Shown piece after piece: positions 1 to 10,520 of a DNA stretch of 64,000 nucleotides. Source of the DNA: CAVRZJ01 sp964594125 (GTDB lineage Bacteria; Acidobacteriota; Thermoanaerobaculia; Thermoanaerobaculales; Thermoanaerobaculaceae); NCBI GenBank assembly GCA_964594125.1, contig CAZQLL010000009.1, positions 1-64,000 of the forward strand. The letters run 5' to 3'. The position numbers and the translations under genes are program-made. Position 1 is the first letter of the stretch. Each line of letters opens with the position of its first letter. The notes under the pieces are model-generated. The model saw only the letters and a program-made list of their open reading frames with translations. It did no database searches and was not told where the DNA came from.

Positions 1-1520
<1,520 letters not shown>

Positions 1521-1575
1521 GCCGGGGCGGCCGAAGACCAGGAGGCAGGACGACGCAGCGTGGAGACGCGGGAGG

Positions 1576-1597
1576 AGGGGCGGGGAGACCCGCCCCT
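1576..1597. terminator. GC hairpin between convergent genes
   Basis: AGGGGCGGG and CCCGCCCCT form a perfect 9-bp stem around the loop GAGA, followed by TTC. It lies between the converging ends of hppA and the thioesterase, so it probably ends transcription from both sides. The U-tract is poor. Confidence 0.6.
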
Positions 1598-1605
1598 TTC
1601 ACCGT

Positions 1606-2013
1606 TCATGGGCGGAGGAGCGAGGTCAGGCCGGCGCGGAGCTCGTCAGGGATCGGAACGGGACGGCCGAGCGCGTAGTCGTAGCAGACCTGCACCGTCT
1701 CGGCCTCGGCGGCAAGGCGTCCCGACGCCTCGATGCGGTAGGCGAACGTGAAGCTCGTGCGGCCGATGCGGGACGCCGCGAGGCCGACAGTGACCGGGTC
1801 CGCGAGGGCGATCGGCGACCGGAAGTCGACCGTGACGCGCGCCACGATGAACGGCAGGTCGCGCGCCGAGCCGGTGAACCCCAGGCGCTCCCGCCACAGC
1901 GCGACGCGCGCGGTCTCGAGGTAGGTGACGTACGCCGCGTTGTTGACGTGGTTCATGGCGTCGACGTCGGCGTAACGCACCTGGATCGGGCAGACGAACG
2001 TGAAGCCTCGCAT
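1606..2013 (-). CDS. Acyl-CoA thioesterase, 4HBT/YbgC family
   Basis: This 135-residue hot-dog-fold protein should hydrolyse acyl-CoA thioesters in the cytoplasm. Near the N-terminus it carries the family signature RYADVDAMNHVNNAAY. Asp18 is the expected catalytic aspartate, and HVNN with the following YVTYLE begins the long helix. The length is normal for the family. The ATG at 2013 is preceded by a GGAGGGG Shine-Dalgarno stretch about 10 bases upstream, with a TAGACT box further up. Substrate range (4-hydroxybenzoyl-CoA versus short or medium acyl-CoA) cannot be told from sequence. It converges on hppA across a shared terminator. Confidence 0.85.
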   Translation of the reverse strand: MRGFTFVCPIQVRYADVDAMNHVNNAAYVTYLETARVALWRERLGFTGSARDLPFIVARVTVDFRSPIALADPVTVGLAASRIGRTSFTFAYRIEASGRLAAEAETVQVCYDYALGRPVPIPDELRAGLTSLLRP

Positions 2014-2060
2014 CGATCGTAGTCCCCTCCGGGGTTGAGTCTACCCGGTTCCGCAGCGCT

Positions 2061-2984
2061 TCACCGCCGCGAGCGGTCGTCGCCGGCGAGCTCGATGACC
2101 GCCGGGAGCGCGGCGGCGGCGGCGGCGCGGCCGGCGGCGAGCGCCTCTTCCACACAATCGAACTCGGACCAGTGGATGGCGCCGACCGCCGGGGAGATCA
2201 CCAGGTCGGCGCGCGCCAGCAGCGTGCGGCGCAGCGCGCGGTGCGTGATCACGCCGGCACGCATCAGCGCCAGCGGCACCTTGAGGTGCGCCGGGTCGAC
2301 GTCGCCGGGCTGCTCGCCGACATCGACCGCCACCACCGGCCAGGGACCGAGCGCGCGGGCCTGGTCGACGGGCACGTCGGCGACCACGCCGCCGTCGATG
2401 AGATGGGCGTCAGCGAACGCGACGGGGGTGACCACGCCCGGCACCGCGCTGGACGCCGCCGCCGCCAGCCGCAGCGGGCCGCGCCGCAACGCCACGGGGT
2501 TGCCGGTGGCGAGATCGGTGGCGACCGCGGCGAACGGCAGCGGCAGGTCCTCGACGAGGACGTCCGGCAGGAGGAACTCCAGCACCCGGTCGAGGTCCTC
2601 GCGCGCCACGAGGCTCTCCCGCTCGAGGGCGAGGACGACCGTCGCGCCCGTGCGCAGGCGCTTGGCGAACTGCAGCAGCAGGTTGTCACGGCTGCTGACG
2701 TGGGCGGCGAGACGCAGGTCCGGGAGCGACGGGGGAAGCAGGCCCGAGGCGAGGAAGAGCCGCCAGCTCCGCTCCGCCGCCGCGGCCGAGCCGAGGGCAG
2801 CCCACATCCCCCCCACGACCGCACCGGCGCTCGTCCCGGCGATCGCCCTGACGGAGATGCCGGCTTCCTCCAGCGCGGCCAGCACCCCGATGTGGGCGAG
2901 CCCGCGGGCGCCGCCGCCCCCGAGCGCCAGGGTCACGCCCCGGGGGCGGCGTCGCCGCGTGAACAGCGATCCGATCCGGCCCAC
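2061..2984 (-). CDS. Patatin-like phospholipase
   Basis: A 307-residue patatin-domain lipid acyl hydrolase. It has the oxyanion loop GGGGARG (residues 22-28), the nucleophile elbow GTSAG with Ser52, and a later DGG motif (LIDGGVVADVP) supplying the aspartate of the Ser-Asp dyad. I start it at the GTG at 2984. The frame is open for 80 more codons upstream, but that stretch runs into a dispersed intergenic repeat (3073-3243) and has no patatin homology. A TATGAT box ends 6 bases before the GTG, suggesting a leaderless message. There is no outer-membrane channel domain, so it resembles the short RssA-type bacterial patatins. Confidence 0.85.
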   Translation of the reverse strand: MGRIGSLFTRRRRPRGVTLALGGGGARGLAHIGVLAALEEAGISVRAIAGTSAGAVVGGMWAALGSAAAAERSWRLFLASGLLPPSLPDLRLAAHVSSRDNLLLQFAKRLRTGATVVLALERESLVAREDLDRVLEFLLPDVLVEDLPLPFAAVATDLATGNPVALRRGPLRLAAAASSAVPGVVTPVAFADAHLIDGGVVADVPVDQARALGPWPVVAVDVGEQPGDVDPAHLKVPLALMRAGVITHRALRRTLLARADLVISPAVGAIHWSEFDCVEEALAAGRAAAAAALPAVIELAGDDRSRR

Positions 2985-2990
2985 GGAATC

Positions 2991-2996
2991 ATCATA
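2991..2996 (-). promoter_or_regulatory. -10-like box of the patatin gene
   Basis: TATGAT on the minus strand, 6 nt before the GTG start. Transcription would begin at or next to the start codon. No good -35 was seen. Confidence 0.45.
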
Positions 2997-3072
2997 GGCT
3001 TTTCTGAGCGGCGGCTGGCGCCAGCCCGCGCTCACCATCTCTTGGTGGGCAGGTCCCGCAGCCTCCCCTGCA

Positions 3073-3243
3073 GCGCCGGAGTGAATACTCATGCGGGCGC
3101 AGCCGCACCCGCGAACGATGAAAGCGTGACGGAGGGCCGGCGCCCTCGCCGGCCTGGATGCCGCCAGGCAGGGCCTCCACGTGGGCGAGGGCGCCCACGC
3201 TCCGGGATGATGGGGGACTTTCAAGGCAATCCGGCGCCTTCAC
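3073..3243 (-). repeat. Dispersed intergenic repeat, copy A
   Basis: Read on the minus strand, this 171-bp stretch aligns along its whole length with 59130-59299. Shared blocks include GTGAAGGCGCCGG, CCTTGAAAGTCC, GGAGCGTGGGCGCCC, CCGGCGAGGGCGC, TCGTTCGCGGGTGCG and CACTCCGGCGC. Shorter core copies lie at 7452-7551 and 23988-24058. It has no coding signature and sits upstream of the patatin gene. Confidence 0.8.
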
Positions 3244-3448
3244 GCCCTGAGCGCCGGCGACTCCGCCGGGTCGCCGGGGCGCTGGTGCTTCCGGGAATCT
3301 GGGCGGGCCGCGACGGTTTGAGGGAGTGGTAGGTCAGCGCGGCCGAGGGCGTCCGAGCTCCCGAGCTCTCTGGGAGGACTCTCTCGAGGAATCAACGGCT
3401 TCGTGAGAATGCCTCGACGGTGCAGGCGGTGGGTTTCGACAGGCAGGC
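3244..3448. other. Intergenic stretch with no recognised feature
   Basis: Between repeat copy A and the promoter of the M6 protease gene I see no gene, RNA signature or repeat. Open frames here are extensions of shadow frames without a ribosome-binding site. Confidence 0.5.
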
Positions 3449-3477
3449 TTGCCGTCGGCCGGCGCGCTCCGTACCAT
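3449..3477 (+). promoter_or_regulatory. Sigma-70-type promoter of the M6 protease gene
   Basis: TTGCCG, a 17-bp spacer and TACCAT, giving a leader of about 17 nt before the ATG at 3501. Confidence 0.55.
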
Positions 3478-3500
3478 CGGCGCGGCGGGGAGAAACGCTG

Positions 3501-6500
3501 ATGAGAAAGCAGGCCCTCACCCACGTCGTCCTGGCGGTCGCCGCGCTCGTTGGGGTGCGCGCGGCGGTGGCGGTCGACGTCCTGCCGCTTCCCCACACGG
3601 TCGTGCAGCCCGACGGCTCGCGCATCGAGCTGCTGCCGCGCGGCGACGAGCACAACCTCTTCTGGGAGCTGCCGAGCGGCCACACGGTGGCGCGCGACGC
3701 GGCCGGGTGGTGGCGGATCGCGAGGCTCGACGCCGGGGGCCGGATGGTCCCGGGCGGACCGGCGGCAGGCGCGGCAACGGCGGTCGGCGCACTCCGGGCG
3801 CTGCCGGCGCACCTGCGCCCACGGGCGATCGGCAGCGGCGACGGCGAGCTGGCGCCGATACCCTTCGGCGCGCGAGCCGCCGCGCCGCGGGCGCTGTCGG
3901 CCGGCGGCGAGCAGCAGCCGCTGCTGGTGATCCTCGTCGAGTTCTCCAACCGCGCGCCGGTCGGCGCCACCGCGCCGCAGTTCGCGAGCCACTTCTTCAC
4001 CGCCGCGAGCAGCGTGAAGTCGTACTTCGACGCAAACCTTTTCGGCCGGCTCGCCGTGACGCCGGCCGCCGACTCGCACGGCGCCGCCGGCGACGGCGTC
4101 GTCGGCTGGCTGCCGCTGGCGATGAACCACCCGAACCGCGGCATCACCGGCTCGAAGACCGCGACCGAGGCGCAGAAGAACCAGGCGAAGCACGAGACCC
4201 GCAAGGCGATCAAGGCGGCGATCGAGGCGGCCGACCCGTACGTCGACTTCGCGGCCCACGACCGCAACCGCGACGGTGCGTTGTCGGTGTGGGAGCTGGC
4301 GGTGACCGTGATCTTCGCCGGCTACGAGTCGTCGTACGGCGGCTACAGCGCGGCCTACAGCCCCGCGAACTGGGGCCACCGCTGGTCGCTCGGGTTTTCG
4401 GACGCGGTCGGCTACGTCGGCCCGGCCGTCGTCGACGGCGTGAAGGTCGGCGACTCGGGCGCCGCCGGTGGCTACACGACGTTCGGCGAGTGGATGCAGT
4501 CGAGCGCCGCCAACGGCCACAAGGCGACGCTCGGGATCATGGTGCACGAGCTCGGGCACGACATCCTCTCCCTGCCGGACCTGTACGACACCGACAGCGG
4601 CAACGGCGATTCGGCAGGCCTCGGGGGCTGGTGCCTCATGGCCGGAGGCTCGTGGGGGTCGCAGGGCGGCGGCGAGTGGATCGGCGAGACCCCCACCGGC
4701 CTGTCCGCGTGGTCGAAGCTCGTGACCGGCGTGGTCGACCCCGTCGAGCTCGCGGGCGCGGGCGGCGCGACGGCGACGCCGGCGGCGACCTCGCCGTCCG
4801 TGTTCCGTCTCGGCAGCGGCGTGCCGCACGAGTACTTCCTGCTCGAGTACCGCGCCCCCGTCGGGTTCGACGCCGGGCTGAAGCGCTGGGACAGCGCCTT
4901 CGCGGCGGGCGGCGGGCTGCTCGTGCTCCACGTCGACGAGCGCGTCGACGGCAACGGCGACGCGGCGCACAAGCGCGTCGACGTCGAGGAAGCCGACGCG
5001 GGCACGCTCGGCTATTCGCGGCTCGACCTCGACGAGGCCGACGCCGCCCGCGCGATGCTGTACTACGCCGGCAACGCCACGCGCTTCGCCGACGACACGA
5101 ACCCGAGCGCGGCGCGCTACGGCGGGGCACCCTCCGGAGTCGTCGTCTCGGGCGTGGGGGCGGCCGAAGCGGCCGGGATAGGCTTCTCCTACCAGGCGCC
5201 CCATCCGTCGGGGTACGGCGCGGACTCGTGCGCCACGGCGCTGCCGGTGACGCTCGCCCCCGGGACGCCCAGGCCGATCGGCGAGGACCCGAGCCAGGCG
5301 GCGACGTCGCCGCTGCCGCGCCTGTGCACGCAGGTGTCCGGACTGGCCTGGTACCGCGTCGTGCCGGCGCGCTCCGGCCTGCTCACCGTCGAGACCTCGG
5401 GGTACGACACGGTGGCGGCGGTGCTGCGCGGGAGCTGCGACGCGCTCGAGGTCGCGGCCTGCAACGACGACGGCGTCGCGGCGGGCGGCGGCTCGCGCAT
5501 CAAGGACCTGAAGGTAACGCGAGGGGAGCCGGTGTACGTGGTGATCGGGCGCTGGGGGACGAGCGTGGCGGGCACGCTCGCGGGCTCGTTCGCGCTGTCC
5601 GCCGGTGCGCCGCTGCAGGTGACATCGATCGCCGCCGGCGGTTGTCCCCGTGCCGCGCTCTCGGTGCTGGTCAGCGACGGGTCCGGGCCGCTCGACGGCC
5701 TGGCGGCGTCGAGCTTCACCGTGCTCGTCGACGGCGTCGCGACGACGCCGCGGTCGCTGGCGGCGGCGGGCGGCGGGCGCTACGACATCGAGCTGTGGCT
5801 TGAAGGCGGGGCGGCGGCAACGCATGCGGTGCGGGTCGAGGTCGACGGCGACGGTGCCGCGGGCGACCTCGAGGTGACGCTGGCGGAGGGCGGCACGGCG
5901 TGCTCAGGTATCGCGGCTCCCACCGAGACGCTCGTGATCCCGATGGCGGCCCACCTCGCCGGCAGCCAGGGCACCAACTGGCGGACGGACGTGATCACCA
6001 GCCTCGCCGGCGACGGCGCGGCCCCCGCCGACCTCGAAATCGCGTACCTCGAGCACGGCGCCGCCAACCCCGAGCCGCGCCGCGTGGTCACCGTGGAGGC
6101 GCCGGGCGGGCGCGGCATCGCGGACATCGCCGCGGCGTCGTTCGGCGTCGCGAGCGGCAAGGGAGCGCTGCTCGTGCGCTGGCAGCAGGGAGGCGCAGCG
6201 CGCCTGCTCCTTGCCAGCCGCACCTACAACCTGCTCGGCGCGGGCAACACCCTCGGGCTGCCGGCGGGAGCGACGTTCGGGCAGGAGGTGCCGGCGGTGC
6301 CGCTGGAGGCGGCGGTGCAGCCGGGAGCAACGGCGTGGATCACCGGTCTCGCACAGCGCGCCGGCGTGGCGCGCACCAACGTCGGCATGGTGGCGGCGGG
6401 CGACGCGGGCGCCGCCGTCACCCTCGACTTCTTCTCCCCCTCGGGCTCGCCGCTGCTGACGTGGAGCCGCACGCTGCGCGCCTGGGAGTACCTCCAGGTC

Positions 6501-7367
6501 GACAAGATCCTGCAGGGTGTGGCCGGCGGCGTCGACGCCGCGAGCGTCCGTATCGGCACCACGGCGGGCTCGGCGCCGCTGATCGCCTACGCCTCGGTGG
6601 TCGACGACCTCACCGGTGACCCGGTGACGCTGCTTCCGGCGGCGGCCCCGGCGGCCGACTGGTTCGTGCCGATGGCCGCGAACCTCACCGGCCTCGCCGA
6701 CACCAACTGGCGCAGCGACCTCGCGGTCGCCAATCCCGGCGACGCACCGGCCGCGGTCGCGGTGACGTTCCTGCAGGAGAGCCGCGACAACGGCGGCGCC
6801 GCCGCGGCGGCGCCGTTCACGGTGCCGGCGCGCGGGTGCGTGCGCCTCTCCGACGTCGTGACGACGCTGTTCGCACGGTCGGGGGTCAAGGGGGCGATGC
6901 GCGTGGCCGCCGACCAGCCGGTGGTGGTCTCGAGCCGGACGTACAACCTGCTGCTCGCCGGCAACTCGCTCGGCCTTCCCGCCGGCGCGACGTTCGGGCA
7001 GGGCGTGGCGGGGATCTCCGCCGCCGCCGCGGTCGACGCGGCGCACCCGGGCCAGGTCCCGGGCGTGGTGCGCAGCGCCGACTTCCGCTCCAACCTCGGG
7101 CTGCTCGACGTCTCCGGCCAGGGTTCGTCCGTCACCGTCCGCTTCCGCGACGCCGCGAACGCCGAGCTCGGCAGCGCGATCGTGCGCGCGCTGCGGCCGT
7201 ACGAGTACGTCCAGCTCAACAACGTGCTCGCCGCGGCCGGCGTGAGCGGCGACGTGGCGGCGGCGACCGCCGTGATCACGGTCGCGGGTGGGGGCGCCGT
7301 GACGGCGTATCTGTCGGTGATCGACGCGCGCACCGGCGACCCCATCACCGTGATGGCGGAGCGCTAG
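3501..7367 (+). CDS. Secreted M6-family metalloprotease with two C-terminal modules
   Basis: A 1288-residue secreted zinc protease of the immune-inhibitor-A (M6) type. The N-terminus is a signal peptide ending near VRAAVA. The zinc motif HELGHD is at residues 349-354, followed by LSLPDLYD. A calcium-loop-like DRNRDGALSVWE lies near residue 254. A bacterial pre-peptidase-like beta domain follows (about residues 570-690). The last 480 residues are two copies of a module, about 809-1048 and 1052-1288, each with NWR(T/S)D, SRTYNLL, GATFGQ and a final D..TGDP. The same module ends the neighbouring subtilase. The start is the ATG at 3501, just before the signal peptide, with GGGGAGAAA upstream. It probably degrades extracellular protein; the modules are of unknown function. 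Confidence 0.9.
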   Translation: MRKQALTHVVLAVAALVGVRAAVAVDVLPLPHTVVQPDGSRIELLPRGDEHNLFWELPSGHTVARDAAGWWRIARLDAGGRMVPGGPAAGAATAVGALRALPAHLRPRAIGSGDGELAPIPFGARAAAPRALSAGGEQQPLLVILVEFSNRAPVGATAPQFASHFFTAASSVKSYFDANLFGRLAVTPAADSHGAAGDGVVGWLPLAMNHPNRGITGSKTATEAQKNQAKHETRKAIKAAIEAADPYVDFAAHDRNRDGALSVWELAVTVIFAGYESSYGGYSAAYSPANWGHRWSLGFSDAVGYVGPAVVDGVKVGDSGAAGGYTTFGEWMQSSAANGHKATLGIMVHELGHDILSLPDLYDTDSGNGDSAGLGGWCLMAGGSWGSQGGGEWIGETPTGLSAWSKLVTGVVDPVELAGAGGATATPAATSPSVFRLGSGVPHEYFLLEYRAPVGFDAGLKRWDSAFAAGGGLLVLHVDERVDGNGDAAHKRVDVEEADAGTLGYSRLDLDEADAARAMLYYAGNATRFADDTNPSAARYGGAPSGVVVSGVGAAEAAGIGFSYQAPHPSGYGADSCATALPVTLAPGTPRPIGEDPSQAATSPLPRLCTQVSGLAWYRVVPARSGLLTVETSGYDTVAAVLRGSCDALEVAACNDDGVAAGGGSRIKDLKVTRGEPVYVVIGRWGTSVAGTLAGSFALSAGAPLQVTSIAAGGCPRAALSVLVSDGSGPLDGLAASSFTVLVDGVATTPRSLAAAGGGRYDIELWLEGGAAATHAVRVEVDGDGAAGDLEVTLAEGGTACSGIAAPTETLVIPMAAHLAGSQGTNWRTDVITSLAGDGAAPADLEIAYLEHGAANPEPRRVVTVEAPGGRGIADIAAASFGVASGKGALLVRWQQGGAARLLLASRTYNLLGAGNTLGLPAGATFGQEVPAVPLEAAVQPGATAWITGLAQRAGVARTNVGMVAAGDAGAAVTLDFFSPSGSPLLTWSRTLRAWEYLQVDKILQGVAGGVDAASVRIGTTAGSAPLIAYASVVDDLTGDPVTLLPAAAPAADWFVPMAANLTGLADTNWRSDLAVANPGDAPAAVAVTFLQESRDNGGAAAAAPFTVPARGCVRLSDVVTTLFARSGVKGAMRVAADQPVVVSSRTYNLLLAGNSLGLPAGATFGQGVAGISAAAAVDAAHPGQVPGVVRSADFRSNLGLLDVSGQGSSVTVRFRDAANAELGSAIVRALRPYEYVQLNNVLAAAGVSGDVAAATAVITVAGGGAVTAYLSVIDARTGDPITVMAER

Positions 7368-7451
7368 ACGCTGCCGCGCGCGGAGGACGCAGCGGGCGTG
7401 TGCGCCCGTCAGGTGAGCTACGGGCACGACCCGCGAAGAGAGCCACTCTTT

Positions 7452-7551
7452 CGAGAGTCCCACAACCTGAGGGAGCGCGGGCGCCCTCGCCCGCGCGGAG
7501 GTGGCGCCTTGCGGCGCCCGGGCCGGCGAGGGCGCACGCTTGCCCGACGAC
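7452..7551 (+). repeat. Dispersed intergenic repeat, copy C (core)
   Basis: Shares the core GGGAGCGCGGGCGCCC, CGCCCGCGCGGAGGTG and GGGCCGGCGAGGGCGC with copies A, B and D. It lies between the M6 and S8 protease genes. Confidence 0.65.
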
Positions 7552-7620
7552 AGGGGCGCTCCCGGTTCCCTGGCGAGGGACTTTCTGGACGCTCCACCCG
7601 GTTCTGCATGCGGGTCGGGT

Positions 7621-7626
7621 TAGAAT
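7621..7626 (+). promoter_or_regulatory. -10 box of the subtilase gene
   Basis: TAGAAT, about 57 bases before the ATG at 7684. The leader carries a GGAGG ribosome-binding site. No convincing -35 was found. Confidence 0.4.
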
Positions 7627-7683
7627 CGGGCCGCACTCAGGGCGATATTGGCGTCGGCACGAAGCCGATACAGCGGAGGCATC

Positions 7684-10407
7684 ATGAGCGGAACCCGTAA
7701 CGTGTTTTCGGTACTGGTCCTCGTCGCCGCAGCAGCGCGGCCGGACGTGGCCGCGGGGGGGCCGGGCGCGCTGCAGGGCATCGTCGACGCGCAGTCGGTG
7801 GCGCCCAAGCAACCCGCGGCGTTCCCGCGGCTCGACACGGCGAGCGCGTCCGTGGCCGCCTCTCCGGCGCCGCTGGAGGCCGCGGGGCGGGCCGGGTTCG
7901 TGGTCCGCGACGGCCGCGTCCAGGTGATCGTCGAGTGCCGGGACGAAGGCGCGGCGGCGGCGCTCGTCCGGCAGCTCGAGACCGAAGGGAGCAGGAACGT
8001 CTCGCACGCCTTCGAGCTCGTCCAGGCCGACGTGACTGCGGAGCTGCTGCGCCGGCTCGGCGCCTACCCCGATGTCGTGTCCGTGCGGCGGCCGAGCTAC
8101 GTTCCGCGGCCCGCCGGGCGTCCGCTCGCGGTGGCCGCACAGGCGGTCGCCGGCTCGTTCATGACCGAGGGCGCCGCCGCGATGAACGCTCCCGCGTGGC
8201 ACGCCGCGGGGTACACGGGCCAGGGGGTCAGGGTCGGCGTCATCGACGGCGAGTTCGCCGGCTGGGACACGCTGCGCGGCAGTGAGCTTCCGGACGCGTC
8301 CAAGGTGACGTTCCAGTCGTTCGGCGGCACCCCGGTCGGCGACGGCGGCCACGGAACGGCGTGCGCCGAGGTCATCCACGACCTCGCACCCTCCGCCGAG
8401 CTTTTCCTCGCCGTGGTGTCGACTGAGGTCGACATCGCCAATGCCGTGAGCTGGATGCAGTCGAACGGCGTGAAGGTGATCTCGATGTCGCTCGGCTGGC
8501 TGTCTTGGGGCCCCGGCGACGGTACGGGGTACCTCGCCAGCGTCATCGACTCGTTCGTCAGCGGCGGCGGCGTGTGGGTGAACTCGGCCGGGAACTCCCG
8601 TCTCGCCCACTGGCAGGGGGTGTGGCGTGATGACAACGGCAACGGCTTCCTGAACTTCGACGCGAGCTGGGAGGTCAACCCGGTCACGTTCGACGGGAAC
8701 AACTTCGCCGCGATCCCTGCCGGCACGAAGATCAGCGCGTCGATGATCTGGAACCAGTGGAGCTCGCCGCCTACGGATCTCGACTTCTTCATCTACAAGA
8801 ACACCGCGTCGGGGTGGGTGAAGGTCGCCGAGTCTATCGACGAGCAGAGCGGCCAGGCGGGCCAGAAGCCGATCGAGGAGATCGTCTACACCGCCGACGA
8901 GGAGGCCGCCTACGGCTTCGTGATCCAGGGTGTGAGCGGCCCGGCGAACGTCGACATCGAGTTCTTCAACCGGCTCGACGGCAGCCCGCTGGGGTTCAAC
9001 GTGCAGGACGGCTCGATCACGCCGCCGGCCGACACCGCCAGCGCGATTGCCGCGGCGGCGCTCGACGCGGCCCCGCCGTACGCTCTGGAGAGCTACAGCT
9101 CGCGCGGCCCCACCAACGGACCCGGCGGCGCCCTTTCCGGCGGATCGGTCAAGCCGGACCTCTCGGGGTACGCCGTGGTGTCGACGGCAAGCTACGGCGC
9201 GCGAGGCGGCGGCAACGGGTTCAACGGCACCTCGGCCGCATGCCCCCACATCGCCGGTGCGGCGGCGCTGGTCCGCTCGGCGTACCCCGCCTACACGCCG
9301 GCGCAGGTCCGCTCGTTCCTCGAGGGGCGGGCGGCGGACATGGGACCGGCCGGGAAGGACATCGACTACGGCTTCGGCCGCCTTTCGCTCGGAGACCCGC
9401 CGGCGGCCGCGTGCGACGCGCCGGCCCCTCCCGGCGGCGTGAACGTCGCCCCCAACGCGGTGAGCTCGGGCACGCCGTTCACGATCTCCTGGAACGCCGC
9501 GACGAACGCTACGTCGTACGAGGTGCAGGAGGCGACGAACAACGCCTTCACCGGCGCGACCACGCTCCAGGTCGCGGGCACGTCGACGCAGCGGACCAAG
9601 ACCGTGGCGAGCACCACGACGTTCTACTACCGCGTCAGGGCGATCCGGACCTGCACGGGCGCGACCGCGCAGTCGGGCTTTTCGAGCGCCGTCAGCGTGA
9701 CCGTGGCCGCCGGCGGAGGCGGCACGACGGCGAGCCTGTGGGTGCCGGTGATCACGCGGGCCAGCGGCGCCAACAGCTCGCAGTGGCGCTCCGACGTCGG
9801 TCTGCTCAACCTGCAGGGCTCGTCGGCGAGCTGCGACCTCGTGTTCAAGTCCGGCGCGACGACGAAGGCGTACTCGACGACGATCGCACCGAACGTGCAC
9901 ACGATCCTGCGCGACGTGGTCGGCCCGTCGTACCTCAACGGCTCCGGCTCGGGGTCGCTCGAGGTGCGCTGCGCCCCGGCAGTGCTGGTCACCTCGCGCA
10001 CCTACAACCAGAACGCCAACGGCACGTTCGGGCAGAACTACGACGCCTACGCCTCCTCGTTCGGGCTGGCCGCGGGCCAGAACGGCACGCTGCCGCACCT
10101 GTCCGAGAACGCGGCGTACCGCTCCAACATCGGCCTCGTCAACACCGGCGCGGCGACGGCAACGGCGACGGTGACGCTGTACGACGGCGCCAACGGCGCG
10201 CTGGTCGGCAGCTACACCGTCACGCTGGCGCCCGGCGAATGGAAGCAGGAGAGCCAGCCGTACCTGAAGAAGTTCGGCCGCAACAACCTCGAGGCGGGGT
10301 ACGCGCGCGTCAACGTGACCGCCGGCAGCGGCGTCATCGCGCTCGCCTCGGTGGTCGACAACAACGCCAGCTCGAACGACCCGACGACGATCGTCATGCA
10401 GCGGTGA
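7684..10407 (+). CDS. Secreted subtilisin-like S8 serine protease
   Basis: A 907-residue secreted subtilase. The catalytic triad is Asp188 in GVIDGEFAG, His223 in GGHGTAC and Ser517 in NGTSAACPH. The oxyanion Asn is in NSAGNS. The His-to-Ser distance (294 residues) is much longer than in subtilisin because a beta-rich insert of about 110 residues (around 330-450) interrupts the domain. A fibronectin-III-like domain (about 580-680) and one copy of the module shared with the M6 protease (about 683-907, with QWRSD, SRTYN, GTFGQ, YRSNIGL) follow. The ATG at 7684 has GGAGG 4 bases upstream and starts a signal peptide. It probably works beside the M6 enzyme in extracellular protein breakdown. Confidence 0.93.
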   Translation: MSGTRNVFSVLVLVAAAARPDVAAGGPGALQGIVDAQSVAPKQPAAFPRLDTASASVAASPAPLEAAGRAGFVVRDGRVQVIVECRDEGAAAALVRQLETEGSRNVSHAFELVQADVTAELLRRLGAYPDVVSVRRPSYVPRPAGRPLAVAAQAVAGSFMTEGAAAMNAPAWHAAGYTGQGVRVGVIDGEFAGWDTLRGSELPDASKVTFQSFGGTPVGDGGHGTACAEVIHDLAPSAELFLAVVSTEVDIANAVSWMQSNGVKVISMSLGWLSWGPGDGTGYLASVIDSFVSGGGVWVNSAGNSRLAHWQGVWRDDNGNGFLNFDASWEVNPVTFDGNNFAAIPAGTKISASMIWNQWSSPPTDLDFFIYKNTASGWVKVAESIDEQSGQAGQKPIEEIVYTADEEAAYGFVIQGVSGPANVDIEFFNRLDGSPLGFNVQDGSITPPADTASAIAAAALDAAPPYALESYSSRGPTNGPGGALSGGSVKPDLSGYAVVSTASYGARGGGNGFNGTSAACPHIAGAAALVRSAYPAYTPAQVRSFLEGRAADMGPAGKDIDYGFGRLSLGDPPAAACDAPAPPGGVNVAPNAVSSGTPFTISWNAATNATSYEVQEATNNAFTGATTLQVAGTSTQRTKTVASTTTFYYRVRAIRTCTGATAQSGFSSAVSVTVAAGGGGTTASLWVPVITRASGANSSQWRSDVGLLNLQGSSASCDLVFKSGATTKAYSTTIAPNVHTILRDVVGPSYLNGSGSGSLEVRCAPAVLVTSRTYNQNANGTFGQNYDAYASSFGLAAGQNGTLPHLSENAAYRSNIGLVNTGAATATATVTLYDGANGALVGSYTVTLAPGEWKQESQPYLKKFGRNNLEAGYARVNVTAGSGVIALASVVDNNASSNDPTTIVMQR

Positions 10408-10418
10408 CTGTCTGCTAA

Positions 10419-10442
10419 AGGGGAGGTCTCGCGACCTCCCCT
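10419..10442 (+). terminator. Hairpin after the subtilase gene
   Basis: AGGGGAGGTC and GACCTCCCCT form a perfect 10-bp stem with loop TCGC, 12 bases after the stop. No U-tract follows. Confidence 0.55.
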
Positions 10443-10490
10443 CCAAGGGGCAAGTCAGCCTGGTCGCGCCGCGGTCGTGCGCCGCTGCGG

Positions 10491-10496
10491 TACTCT
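10491..10496 (+). promoter_or_regulatory. -10-like box of the cytochrome gene
   Basis: TACTCT lies 24 bases before the ATG at 10521. The -35 region shows no consensus, so the call is weak. Confidence 0.3.
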
Positions 10497-10520
10497 GAGG
10501 CGTCGTGACTCGGAGGTGAC

